A stretch of DNA of 64,000 nucleotides. Source: Rhodanobacter glycinis (GTDB lineage: Bacteria > Pseudomonadota > Gammaproteobacteria > Xanthomonadales > Rhodanobacteraceae). Both the position numbers and the translations under genes were made by a program. The stretch covers positions 20,678 to 84,677 of the forward strand of contig NZ_FOSR01000014.1 in assembly GCF_900114325.1 (NCBI RefSeq), read 5' to 3'. Shown here piece after piece: positions 26,438 to 34,478 of this stretch; positions within the stretch are counted from its first letter, which is position 1, and each line of letters opens with the position of its first letter. The notes beneath the pieces are model-generated. The model was not told where the DNA came from. It ran no database searches and saw nothing but the letters and a program-made list of their open reading frames with translations.

Positions 26438-27331
26438 ATGGACCACAACCCACCCCGCAAAGTCGAACACCAGCAGACCGATCGCGGTTATGTGCCGGTC
26501 TACGCCACCGGCGTGGTGGAGCAGCCGTGGGCCAGCTACAGCAAGACCGACCACGAGGTCTGGGACACGCTGTTCAAGCGCCAGCGCGAACTGCTGCCCG
26601 GCCGCGCCTGCCAGGAATTCCTCGACGGCGTGGAGCGTTTCGGCCTGGGCGACGGCGGCATTCCGAAATTCGCCGACCTGAACCAGGTGCTGGCCAAGGC
26701 CACCGGCTGGGAACTGGTCGCGGTGGAAGGCCTCTTGCCGGACGAGGTGTTTTTCGACCACCTCGCCAACCGCCGCTTCCCGGTCAGCTGGTGGATCCGC
26801 AAGCCCGACCAGCTCGACTACCTCAGTGAGCCGGACCTGTTCCACGACATGTTCGGCCACGTGCCGCTGCTGCTGAACCCGGTGTTCGCCGACTACATGC
26901 AGGCCTACGGCCGCGGTGGCATGAAGGCCTTCGGCATCGGCCCCGAAGCGCTGATGAACCTCACCCGCCTGTACTGGTACACGGTGGAATTCGGCCTGAT
27001 CAATACCGCCGACGGCATGCGCATCTACGGCGCCGGCATCGTCAGCTCGAAGGGCGAATCGATCTACTCGCTCGACTCGGCCTCGCCGAACCGCATCGGT
27101 TTCGGCCTGGAGCGCGTGATGAGCACGCGCTACCGCATCGATACCTATCAGCAGACCTATTTCGTGATCGACAGCTTCGAGCAGCTGTTCGAAGCGACGA
27201 AGCCGGACTTCGCACCGATCTATGCGTCACTGCGCGAACAGCCGGCGCACGCCGCCGGCGACGTGCTGGACGGCGACCGCGTATTCACCCGCGGCAACCG
27301 CGAGGGCTGGGCCACCAACGCGGATACCTGA
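26438..27331 (+). CDS. phhA: Phenylalanine-4-hydroxylase
   Basis: This 297 aa enzyme converts phenylalanine to tyrosine using oxygen and a tetrahydropterin, in the cytoplasm. The non-haem iron ligands are His136 and His141 in FHDMFGHVPLL and Glu184 in YWYTVEFGL. Length and domain content match the monofunctional bacterial enzyme, which lacks the regulatory ACT domain of the animal protein. It stands alone, divergent from an Lrp/AsnC regulator. No pterin-recycling dehydratase gene is adjacent. Confidence 0.95.
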   Translation: MDHNPPRKVEHQQTDRGYVPVYATGVVEQPWASYSKTDHEVWDTLFKRQRELLPGRACQEFLDGVERFGLGDGGIPKFADLNQVLAKATGWELVAVEGLLPDEVFFDHLANRRFPVSWWIRKPDQLDYLSEPDLFHDMFGHVPLLLNPVFADYMQAYGRGGMKAFGIGPEALMNLTRLYWYTVEFGLINTADGMRIYGAGIVSSKGESIYSLDSASPNRIGFGLERVMSTRYRIDTYQQTYFVIDSFEQLFEATKPDFAPIYASLREQPAHAAGDVLDGDRVFTRGNREGWATNADT

Positions 27332-27582
27332 GCAAGACGCGCTTCGATTCCGCCTCCAGCACCGCAGCCCGGAACATGCCGGGTCGATCCACCCGCAACG
27401 ATTGACCGCCCGGGGTGCCAGCCCGAGCGCCAGCCCTTCCGCCGTGTCGTCAAGTTCACGCAAGCCTTGCATTCCCTGCGCGCCCCGATGCCGCAAAGCC
27501 GTCGGGGATGTGCGCGCCTCGACGTGTCCGCTCCATGGGGATTGCTAGACTCGGACGAACGGATGCACCGGGATGCGGTGAC

Positions 27583-28134
27583 ATGGGCGAAACGACGCAG
27601 TTGCTGGCGAGTGCGCGAAACGGAGATCCCGACGCATGGGAGCGCGTGGTCGTGCTGCTTTACGACGACCTGCTGCGACTTGCGCGCCGCACCGTGCGCG
27701 GACGTGGCGCCTGCACGCTGAATGCCACCGCGCTGGTACACGAATGCTATCTGCGCGTGGCCGGCGGCCGTGCCGACGCGATCACCAGCAGCCACCACTT
27801 TCTCGCCCTGGCCAGCCGCGCGATGCGGCAGATCCTGGTCAATCACGCGCGTGATCGCGTGGCGGCCAAGCGCGGCGGTGGCGCCATCCACGTCACGCTG
27901 GAACGCCAGCAGCTCAGCGCCGACCAGGAAGCCGACGATGTCCTGATGCTGGACGAGGCGCTGGTGCGGCTCGCGCGCGAAGACGAGCGGCTGAGCCAGG
28001 TGATCGACTGTCGAATCTTCGGCGGCCTGACCGAAATGGAGACGGCCTCCGCGCTGGGTATTCCGCTGCGCACGGTGCAACGTCGCTGGCAGCAGGCCCG
28101 CGAGCGCCTGCGCGTCTGTCTGCAACCTGGCTGA
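27583..28134 (+). CDS. ECF sigma factor (TIGR02999-like)
   Basis: This 183 aa protein is an extracytoplasmic-function sigma factor of the type often found beside Ser/Thr kinases. Region 2 is at about 1-85, including LLYDDLLRLARRTVRGRG and the motif TALVHECYLRV. A linker follows, then region 4 at about 120-180 (CRIFGGLTEMETASALGIPLRTVQRRWQQAR), with its helix-turn-helix. The ATG at 27583 gives the family's normal length, although the frame is open to 27415. The stop codon overlaps the kinase start by one base (TGATG), so the pair is co-translated. No anti-sigma factor gene is present, so control by phosphorylation is likely. Confidence 0.88.
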   Translation: MGETTQLLASARNGDPDAWERVVVLLYDDLLRLARRTVRGRGACTLNATALVHECYLRVAGGRADAITSSHHFLALASRAMRQILVNHARDRVAAKRGGGAIHVTLERQQLSADQEADDVLMLDEALVRLAREDERLSQVIDCRIFGGLTEMETASALGIPLRTVQRRWQQARERLRVCLQPG

Positions 28135-30458
28135 TGACCACGCCGGACACGCTCGACCGGCTGCTGGAACCGGGTCGGCTGCTCGGCGGCGCACTGGCCG
28201 AAGGCATGCTGCGCGAGCAGCTGGGCGTTACCGAACTGGCTTGCGGCCAGATGCTGGGCGCGTTCCGCATCGAGCGCGAACTGGGCCGCGGCGGCATGGG
28301 CATCGTCTACCTGGCCGCGCGCGCCGATGGTGCCTACGAGCAACATGTCGCCATCAAGTGGCTGCCGCTCAGCCGCCTGCATGCCGGCCATGCGGACCGA
28401 TTCCGCCACGAGCGGCAGATCCACGCCCGGCTGCGCCATCCGAACATCGCACGCCTGCTTGATGGTGGCCATAGCGCCGACGGTCACCTGTGGTTCGCGC
28501 TGGAACACGTGGAAGGGCTGCCGGTAGACGCGCATGCCGCCAGCGCCGGGCTGGACTGGCGCGCCCGCGTGCGCCTGCTGCTGCCCGTGGTCGAAGCCGT
28601 GCAATTCGCCCACGGCCGGCTGCTCCTGCATCGCGACATCAAGCCGGACAACGTGCTGGTGGACAGCGACGGCCGTCCCAAGCTGATCGATTTCGGCGTG
28701 GCGGCATGGCTGCTCGATGCGCATGCACCCAGCGCCTGCACCCCCGGTTTTGCCAGCCCGGAACAACAGGCCGGCGGCGCCACCGAAGTCACCTCGGACA
28801 TCTGGCAACTCGGCCGGCTGTTGCACCACGTGTTGCTCGCGGAGAAACCCGGCCAGCCGGCACCCGCGTATCCGCGCGACCTGGCCGCGATCATCGCCAA
28901 GGCGACCGACCCGCTGCCGGCCCGGCGTTATGCCAGCGCCTCGGCCTTGCACGACGACTTGCAGCGCGTGCTGCGCCATCGCCCGGTCAGCGCGCGACCT
29001 CCGCGACTGCCGCACCGACTGCATCTGCTGTTGCGTGCCCATCCGTTCGGTACCGTGGGCAGCTTGCTGGCGGCGCTCGCATTCGCCGCCATGGTGGCCG
29101 GCTTCATGCTCAAGCTGACCCGCGAACGCGATACCGCCCAGCATGCGCAAGCCGTGGCCGAGGCGGTGAATGCGTTCCTCAACCGGGATTTCCTGCCCGG
29201 CGCCGATCCGCTGCAAGGCGGCTCCAGCGACCTCAGCGTGGCCGCGCTCAGCGAACATGCGCTGGACCGGGTGGAGCCGCGCCTGCACGACCTGCCCGAG
29301 GTCGCCGGCCGGGTCGAGATGAGCCTGGGTCGTACCTTGGCCAACCTGGGCCACTTCAAGGCTGCCCGTCGCGCGTTCAGCCACGCGATCGAACACTTCA
29401 CCGCGGCCTACGGCGCACACGACCAGCGCGTGCTGCGCAGCCGGCTCGCGCGCGAGCAGGTCGCCATCGATCCAGCCAGCCTGCAAGCCGCCGACCAGCA
29501 CCTGCGCGTCCTGCGCCATGACGTACTGGCCAGCCCGCAGCCGCATGCCGAACTGCTCGCCGAAGTCGATGCGCAGCTGGCCCGCGCCGCCTTCCTGCGC
29601 GACGACTTCAGCCTGTGCGAAGCGCGCTATGTCGCCCTGCTGCCACGACTGGCGGATGCCGCCCCGGTGACCCGCGCCGATGCCTACATGGGATTGGGCC
29701 TGTGCGAATCCCGCCTCGGTCACTGGTCGCTGGCACTCGCCCATGCGCGCAAGGCGCGCGCGCTCGACGAACACGCGCTGGGCGTCGATCACCCGTTGAC
29801 CCTGGAAACCCATATCGCCATCGCCGCCGCACTGATCGGTCTGGGCCACTACGACCAGGCCACCATCTTGCTGCGCGACCTGCTCACCCGGCTCGACCAT
29901 CGCTACGGCCCGCTGCACCCGACCACGCTGACGGTGACGCACGATCTCGGGCTGGCGATCACCTGCGCGGGCCACCCGGACCAGGGCGCGCAATGGTTGC
30001 GCCGGGCGGCAGACGGTCGCGCCCAAACCCTGGGCACGCAGCACCCCTGGTACGCCATGACGGAAAGCGTGCTCGGCATGGCCCTGCTCCAGGGCCACCA
30101 TGCAGATGAAGCCGCGCATGCGCTGGCGCGCGCACGGCAGGCGCTGGGCACGAACGCCGCGGCCACGCCTTACATCCAGGTGACGTTGCTGGAAAACGAG
30201 GCCGACCTGGCTCTGGCGCAGGGACGCCCGGCGGAAGCCGCCCGACGCTACGACACGGCGATCGACGCCGCCACGAAAACCTATCCCGACGGCTACCGGC
30301 GCCTGTCGATGCTGCGTCTCGGCCTTGGCCTTGCCCTGTTCGACGAAGGCCGCGTCACCGCTGGCAGGGCGCTGCTGCGCCAGTCGCTGCAAGCCGTCGG
30401 CCATCGCCCGGACTGCCGTGGCAACCAGATCGCGGCGGCGCGCGAACGGCTGCGCTGA
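28134..30458 (+). CDS. Ser/Thr protein kinase with membrane anchor and TPR-like C-terminal half
   Basis: This 774 aa kinase has a Hanks-type catalytic domain at about 40-285. The glycine loop is GRGGMG (51-56), with Lys75, Glu94, the catalytic HRDIKPDN (Asp168) and the DFG at 186-188. One transmembrane segment (about 306-327) follows, and the remainder is helical repeat sequence of TPR type (about 385-740). The topology implies a cytoplasmic kinase with a periplasmic repeat sensor. The gene overlaps the ECF sigma factor gene by one base. In Xanthomonas a comparable sigma/kinase pair controls type VI secretion, but no such genes are seen here. Confidence 0.9.
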   Translation: MTTPDTLDRLLEPGRLLGGALAEGMLREQLGVTELACGQMLGAFRIERELGRGGMGIVYLAARADGAYEQHVAIKWLPLSRLHAGHADRFRHERQIHARLRHPNIARLLDGGHSADGHLWFALEHVEGLPVDAHAASAGLDWRARVRLLLPVVEAVQFAHGRLLLHRDIKPDNVLVDSDGRPKLIDFGVAAWLLDAHAPSACTPGFASPEQQAGGATEVTSDIWQLGRLLHHVLLAEKPGQPAPAYPRDLAAIIAKATDPLPARRYASASALHDDLQRVLRHRPVSARPPRLPHRLHLLLRAHPFGTVGSLLAALAFAAMVAGFMLKLTRERDTAQHAQAVAEAVNAFLNRDFLPGADPLQGGSSDLSVAALSEHALDRVEPRLHDLPEVAGRVEMSLGRTLANLGHFKAARRAFSHAIEHFTAAYGAHDQRVLRSRLAREQVAIDPASLQAADQHLRVLRHDVLASPQPHAELLAEVDAQLARAAFLRDDFSLCEARYVALLPRLADAAPVTRADAYMGLGLCESRLGHWSLALAHARKARALDEHALGVDHPLTLETHIAIAAALIGLGHYDQATILLRDLLTRLDHRYGPLHPTTLTVTHDLGLAITCAGHPDQGAQWLRRAADGRAQTLGTQHPWYAMTESVLGMALLQGHHADEAAHALARARQALGTNAAATPYIQVTLLENEADLALAQGRPAEAARRYDTAIDAATKTYPDGYRRLSMLRLGLGLALFDEGRVTAGRALLRQSLQAVGHRPDCRGNQIAAARERLR

Positions 30459-30518
30459 CCCCGGCACCGGCACGATGCGTCCGGGCCGGCTGCATGCGTC
30501 GCCCGGCCGGCCAACCCG

Positions 30519-30559
30519 CGTGCCATCGCCCCGCCGTTGCAGGCCGGGGCAATGGCACG
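30519..30559. terminator. Hairpin between convergent kinase and peptidase genes
   Basis: CGTGCCATCGCCCCG pairs with CGGGGCAATGGCACG across a short loop, with one internal mismatch. It lies between the kinase gene (plus) and the peptidase gene (minus), and is the likely terminator for both. Confidence 0.6.
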
Positions 30560-30569
30560 GATGCCGGCC

Positions 30570-31157
30570 TCAGTTCGAAGTACGCAACGAGTGGGTCCAG
30601 GTATGGTCGTACGCCGCCGACACCGTCCACGCGTAGGTCGACCAGGTGAAGCCCTCGCCCGGCCACGGGTTCATGTAGCCGACGTACCGCGTGCCCGGCT
30701 CGTCGTCGTAGCCGTAGCCCACCAGGATGTGGCCACCGCCGCTGTACCAGCCGAAGCGCATCACGAACGGGTGGCCCGCATTCACGTCGTTGACGATGGC
30801 GTTCCAGCTCAGCGCCGAGGCGTAGGCCGTGCTGCCCACGCCACTGTTCTGCAGAACGGACTGCACGCTGCCGGCCTGGCCGTACAGCGCGTTCGGCGAG
30901 TTCGCGGCGGAGTTCCAGTCGAACACGTTGCTGCCGCACGCGTCGGAGCGGCCGAACGCCCAGTTCACCACGCTGCACTGGCTCGGGTTGGCCCCGTACC
31001 AGTCCAGCACGTCCACGGACGAAGCCGCCCAGCACCAGTTGCTGTGCTCCTGGGTGACCTGGGGGACATCAAGATAGTTGTAGCCGCTGCCCGCCACGGC
31101 AACGGAGGAAAGCGCAGCGATGCCGATCGCCGCGGCAAGACGGTGCATGGTTTTCAT
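30570..31157 (-). CDS. Secreted papain-like cysteine peptidase
   Basis: This 195 aa exported protein has a signal peptide (cleavage near VAVAGS, residue 22) and a compact papain-like peptidase domain. The catalytic residues can be placed at Cys42 in SNWCWAAS, with the oxyanion Gln at 36, His143 in GGHILVGYG and Asn163 in MNPWPGEG. This order is that of the papain-like/C39-related peptidases that include staphopain-like and type III effector proteases. The gene lies 27 bases after a second secreted-protein gene on the same strand, so the two are probably an operon. Target and secretion route beyond Sec are unknown. Confidence 0.85.
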   Translation of the reverse strand: MKTMHRLAAAIGIAALSSVAVAGSGYNYLDVPQVTQEHSNWCWAASSVDVLDWYGANPSQCSVVNWAFGRSDACGSNVFDWNSAANSPNALYGQAGSVQSVLQNSGVGSTAYASALSWNAIVNDVNAGHPFVMRFGWYSGGGHILVGYGYDDEPGTRYVGYMNPWPGEGFTWSTYAWTVSAAYDHTWTHSLRTSN

Positions 31158-31184
31158 GTCGTGATTCTCCTGGCAGGTCGGGGA

Positions 31185-31880
31185 TCAATTCGAGGCGTTG
31201 CGTGCAAGGACCTGGCGCAGCCGCGACCGCAGCTCGCTGCCCTCGAGCAGGCCCGATCCACTGGCCGCCTGCGCCTGCATCCGCAGCGCGCCGCGCGCGG
31301 CCTGCAACGGGGCGTACTGCGCTGCCGCCGCACCGTGCTTGACCTGGATGAAATCTGCCGTGGCCTGCGGTACGCGCACGTAGCGGAACCGGGTGGCGGC
31401 CTGGTTGCCGTAGGCACCGACCACGTCCTGGATGTCACCGACCAGCCTGGCCCCGCCCAGCGACACCATCGACCAGCCCGCGTCCGTGCGCGCCATGGTC
31501 AGCAGGCCGACCGGCCGGCCATGCAGGACCACTTCGTAACGCCAGATGCCGGTGGGCTGCGCATCGGCCTCCATGTCCGCACCCGACATCAGCGCCGCGC
31601 GGCTCACGTCATACACCTGGAATCCCCAGCCGAGCCGCGCATGGCGCAACTGGCCCACGTCCCGCACATCCAGCGGGAAGCCTTTCGGCAATTGCCCGGC
31701 ATCACCGGCAAAGCGTGCCGCGAACTGGTGCAGGCCGCGCATGGCGGCCACCCGGGCCGGCGAAGACGGCTGGGCCGCGGCCAAAACGAAATCCGCGCCG
31801 CCCGCAGCAGCCGGAACCTGCGCGAACGCCGGCCCAACCGCAAGCGCCGCCGCCAACACGATGTAACGCATGTTCTTCAT
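31185..31880 (-). CDS. Secreted protein of unknown function, partner of the papain-like peptidase
   Basis: This 231 aa protein begins with a signal peptide (MKNMRYIVLAAALAVGPAFAQ). The mature part has a central beta-rich segment (GWGFQVYDVSRAAL and IWRYEVVLHGRPVGLLTMAR) and an Ala/Gln-rich helical C-terminal region. I recognise no family. The gene precedes the peptidase gene by 27 bases and is probably co-transcribed, so the product could be a chaperone, inhibitor or recruitment factor for the peptidase. That role is speculative. Confidence 0.65.
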   Translation of the reverse strand: MKNMRYIVLAAALAVGPAFAQVPAAAGGADFVLAAAQPSSPARVAAMRGLHQFAARFAGDAGQLPKGFPLDVRDVGQLRHARLGWGFQVYDVSRAALMSGADMEADAQPTGIWRYEVVLHGRPVGLLTMARTDAGWSMVSLGGARLVGDIQDVVGAYGNQAATRFRYVRVPQATADFIQVKHGAAAAQYAPLQAARGALRMQAQAASGSGLLEGSELRSRLRQVLARNASN

Positions 31881-32121
31881 GAAAAACCTCCCCGAGTGCC
31901 AAAGTCCGATCCGATGTCATCGGGCCGTTCCCCCGGACGGCTGCCGACACGCAGGCCCCACGCCGTTTCGCGTGGACCTGTCCAGACAAGACACGGAACC
32001 CGGGCGCACCCCGCCAGCCAACCACGCAGGATGTGCGCTGGTTCACGCCGGGACACCGCGGCCGTCTCGGGAAATTCCGCCGGATACGCCACGCGAGGCC
32101 TTCATGGGGAAGGCCGGAACC

Positions 32122-32811
32122 TCAACGCGCGCGCGGAATCTCGCTGACTTCCAGCACCTGCGAAACACGTTGGCCGTCCCAGCGATAGATCAGGTGCTGC
32201 GACTGCACGCACGGCGCCACCACGTCGGGATGGAACGCCGCCAGGCATTCGCCGCCGCGATGCCGCGCGCTGTCGTAGACGATTCCGTTGGAGCCCGAGT
32301 CGCGCAGCACGCGCGCCAGCTTCACGCTGGCCGCATAGGCATCCGGGTCGTGCTCGGCCTTCCAGCCGCCGCGAATGTCATGCAATCGGCAATCGACCTG
32401 GGTGCGGTAGCAGCGCATCGGAATGTCGCAGGCCGGCTCGGCGGTGGCGGCCAGAAAGCGCTCGCGGTGATAGACCGTTTCCTCCACCGCCGTGGCCACG
32501 CTGTGCGCGGCATAGAACACGCCCCAGCTACCGTCGGAAAAGCGGCTGCCTTCGGGATTGAGATGGGTGAACGCCGCCATCACCGGCGTGCTGCCGGGGC
32601 CGCTGATGCGGTGCTCTTCGGGAATCAGCGCCAGCGCGCCGGCTTCCTCGCGCAAACGCGGGTTGGTCATCGCCTCGATCGCGAACACCGCATCGAGATC
32701 GGCCGGATCGGCGATGCGGTCGAACAGGCCCACCGGCGGAAAGCGGCTGGGCACGATGCGATATGCCTGGTTCCAGCGAATGCGTTTGACGGGTGGCAGT
32801 TCTATTGGCAT
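32122..32811 (-). CDS. RES domain toxin of a RES/Xre toxin-antitoxin pair
   Basis: This 229 aa protein has the RES domain, named for conserved Arg, Glu and Ser residues that line an NAD-binding pocket. Here they appear as Arg in YRIVPSRFPP, Glu in AVEETVYHRERF and Ser in GIVYDSARH. RES toxins such as MbcT and Res deplete cellular NAD+. The ATG at 32811 is chosen because it begins the typical N-terminus and the longer frame runs through a repeat. The antitoxin gene lies upstream on the same strand, separated by a palindromic repeat. Confidence 0.85.
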   Translation of the reverse strand: MPIELPPVKRIRWNQAYRIVPSRFPPVGLFDRIADPADLDAVFAIEAMTNPRLREEAGALALIPEEHRISGPGSTPVMAAFTHLNPEGSRFSDGSWGVFYAAHSVATAVEETVYHRERFLAATAEPACDIPMRCYRTQVDCRLHDIRGGWKAEHDPDAYAASVKLARVLRDSGSNGIVYDSARHRGGECLAAFHPDVVAPCVQSQHLIYRWDGQRVSQVLEVSEIPRAR

Positions 32812-32825
32812 CGGAGGCTCCAGGA

Positions 32826-32912
32826 TATGCCCCCTCTCCTGCAAGCAGGGGAGGGTCGGGCGTGGGGTTGCTCCACCCCCTCCCAACCTCCCTCTGCTTG
32901 CAGGGGGAGGAG
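32826..32912. repeat. Palindromic repeat between antitoxin and toxin genes
   Basis: CCCCTCTCCTGCAAGCAGGG (32831-32850) is mirrored by CCTCTGCTTGCAGGGGGAGG (32891-32910). In between, GTGGGG and CCACCCC also pair. The structure could fold as one long hairpin inside the toxin-antitoxin transcript and reduce toxin expression relative to antitoxin. Confidence 0.65.
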
Positions 32913-32967
32913 CAAAGCGTGCGGCTTGACTGTCTCGCTCGCCGCGACGGCTCGCCGCCGTGACGCT

Positions 32968-33360
32968 TCATCCGCGCTGCGCATCCAGGTACTGGCGTAC
33001 CACGTACAGGTCGGCCACGTTGCCCGACAACATGCGCTCCAGCGCGGAATGGCCACCAAACAGCGGCGCCGCATTCGGCTTGTGCAGCCATGCATCGGCC
33101 TGTGCCGGATCGGGAAACAGGATTTGCAGATCCTTCCAGATGCCGAGCAGATAGCTGATGCGTTCCAGCGTGTCGCGGCCCAGGCTGCCGTCCTGCTGGC
33201 GCTTCCATTTGTAGAAGGTGGATTCGGGCGGATCGCCAAGCAGCTTGCGCTGGTCGGCGATGCGCAGCTTCCAGTGCCCGGCAAGGCGGAAGAACGCCCG
33301 CAAGGCAGGGCCGCCGGTAGCTCCGACCGGGGCTGCCACTGACAGATTGTGTGCGCTCAT
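32968..33360 (-). CDS. Xre/MbcA/ParS-type antitoxin with toxin-binding domain
   Basis: This 130 aa protein is the predicted antitoxin. The N-terminal part (about 20-75) is the Xre-like helix-turn-helix (LAGHWKLRIADQRKLLGDPPESTFYKWKR). The C-terminal part (about 80-130) is the DUF2384 toxin-binding domain (LFGGHSALERMLSGNVADLYVVRQYLD), which buries the active site of RES toxins. It is first gene in the pair, the usual order for this family, and is expected to repress its own promoter upstream of 33360. Confidence 0.87.
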   Translation of the reverse strand: MSAHNLSVAAPVGATGGPALRAFFRLAGHWKLRIADQRKLLGDPPESTFYKWKRQQDGSLGRDTLERISYLLGIWKDLQILFPDPAQADAWLHKPNAAPLFGGHSALERMLSGNVADLYVVRQYLDAQRG

Positions 33361-33574
33361 CGAAACTCCATGTGTAGAGTTTCATGCATCTTACATCTAC
33401 TGGTGAAGTTTTAGCCAATGCCGGCTGCGCCATCGGTGCCCGCGTGCCGTGCCCGCTTGCCCCATCGGGCATCAGTCCGCCCGATGTGCGGGCGTTCGCA
33501 GCGATCCCGCCGATGATGTTGCAAGATGCACGCGACACCCAGTCGATTGCGACATCCCATTCAAGGAGGATTCC

Positions 33575-34426
33575 ATGCACAAGTTCACACTGGCTGCCAC
33601 CGTATTCGCGTTGCCTCTGCTGGCATTGGCGGCCAGCAGCCCCTGCCATGCGCAAAGCATCGGCTCGTTGCTGCACTCGGTCACCGACACGGTTACCCAG
33701 AAGGTGCAGCAGAAGATCCAGGACAAGGCTGGCGAGCAGGCCGATGCGACCCTGAACGGTCATTCCACCACGGCCCGCCGTGGCATGCCGCGCATCACCG
33801 GCGGATTCGACTTCAGCCCGGCGCCGGTCAGCCTGTACCAGGACGATTTCGCCGCCACCGCGATTGGCGCCATGCCACGCCCGTGGAAAACCAATGGCTC
33901 GGGCCAGGTGGTCAGCGTGCAGGGTTTCCCGGGCAAATGGCTGGAACTGTCGGGCAGCTCCACCTTCAAGCTGTCACGCGAACATCGCCTGCCTGATCGC
34001 TTCACCATCGAGTTCGACCTGCTGCCGCTGGCCGAAACGCCAAGTGACCTGAACAACCCGCTGTTCGGCTTCGCCGGCGATGACCGGGCGACCGATTACC
34101 TGTCCGACGGCGTCAATGACGGCGCGCTCAACGCCATCGACCTGCTGTTCTTCAACGCAGGCAGCGACGTCAGCGTGTACAGCGGTGCCAGCGGCTTCAA
34201 TTCCAACCCGGATTTCAACGTGCAGGGTTATGCCAATCGCATCCTGCATGTATCGATCGCGGTGGATGGCAATCGCGAGCGCGTGTGGCTGGATCGCACC
34301 AAGATCCTCGACAGCCGCATGTTCCAGAACAATCCTTCGCGCTATTTCTTCATCAGTGCGCCGATGAAGTACGACCACGGTGCGAAGCTGTTGCTGGGCA
34401 ACGTCCGCATCGGCGGCTACAAGTAG
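33575..34426 (+). CDS. Secreted protein with concanavalin-like beta domain, unknown function
   Basis: This 283 aa protein has a signal peptide (cleaved after CHAQ, residue about 27), a helical Gln/Ala-rich segment (30-62) and a beta-rich domain of about 190 residues. The domain includes LYQDDFAATAIGAMPRPWKTNG and FTIEFDLLPLAE, and resembles the LamG/concanavalin-like portion found ahead of OmpA domains in some outer-membrane proteins. No OmpA domain follows here. A strong Shine-Dalgarno AAGGAGG sits six bases before the ATG, which decides the start. Function is unknown. Confidence 0.65.
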   Translation: MHKFTLAATVFALPLLALAASSPCHAQSIGSLLHSVTDTVTQKVQQKIQDKAGEQADATLNGHSTTARRGMPRITGGFDFSPAPVSLYQDDFAATAIGAMPRPWKTNGSGQVVSVQGFPGKWLELSGSSTFKLSREHRLPDRFTIEFDLLPLAETPSDLNNPLFGFAGDDRATDYLSDGVNDGALNAIDLLFFNAGSDVSVYSGASGFNSNPDFNVQGYANRILHVSIAVDGNRERVWLDRTKILDSRMFQNNPSRYFFISAPMKYDHGAKLLLGNVRIGGYK

Positions 34427-34443
34427 GCGCTTGCCGCGTATCG

Positions 34444-34468
34444 GTGGCCCGGCCATGCGCCGGGCCAC
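34444..34468. terminator. Perfect 10-bp hairpin between convergent genes
   Basis: GTGGCCCGGC and GCCGGGCCAC flank a five-base loop, 18 bases after the secreted-protein stop codon and 11 bases after the end of the DUF885 gene on the other strand. It probably ends both transcripts. There is no clear U-tract on the plus strand. Confidence 0.6.
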
Positions 34469-34478
34469 GGCATGAAGG

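Noticed and set aside
27843..30473. An 876-codon open frame opposite the Ser/Thr kinase gene
   Set aside because: It has no domain or signal features and lies entirely over a kinase gene with all catalytic motifs.
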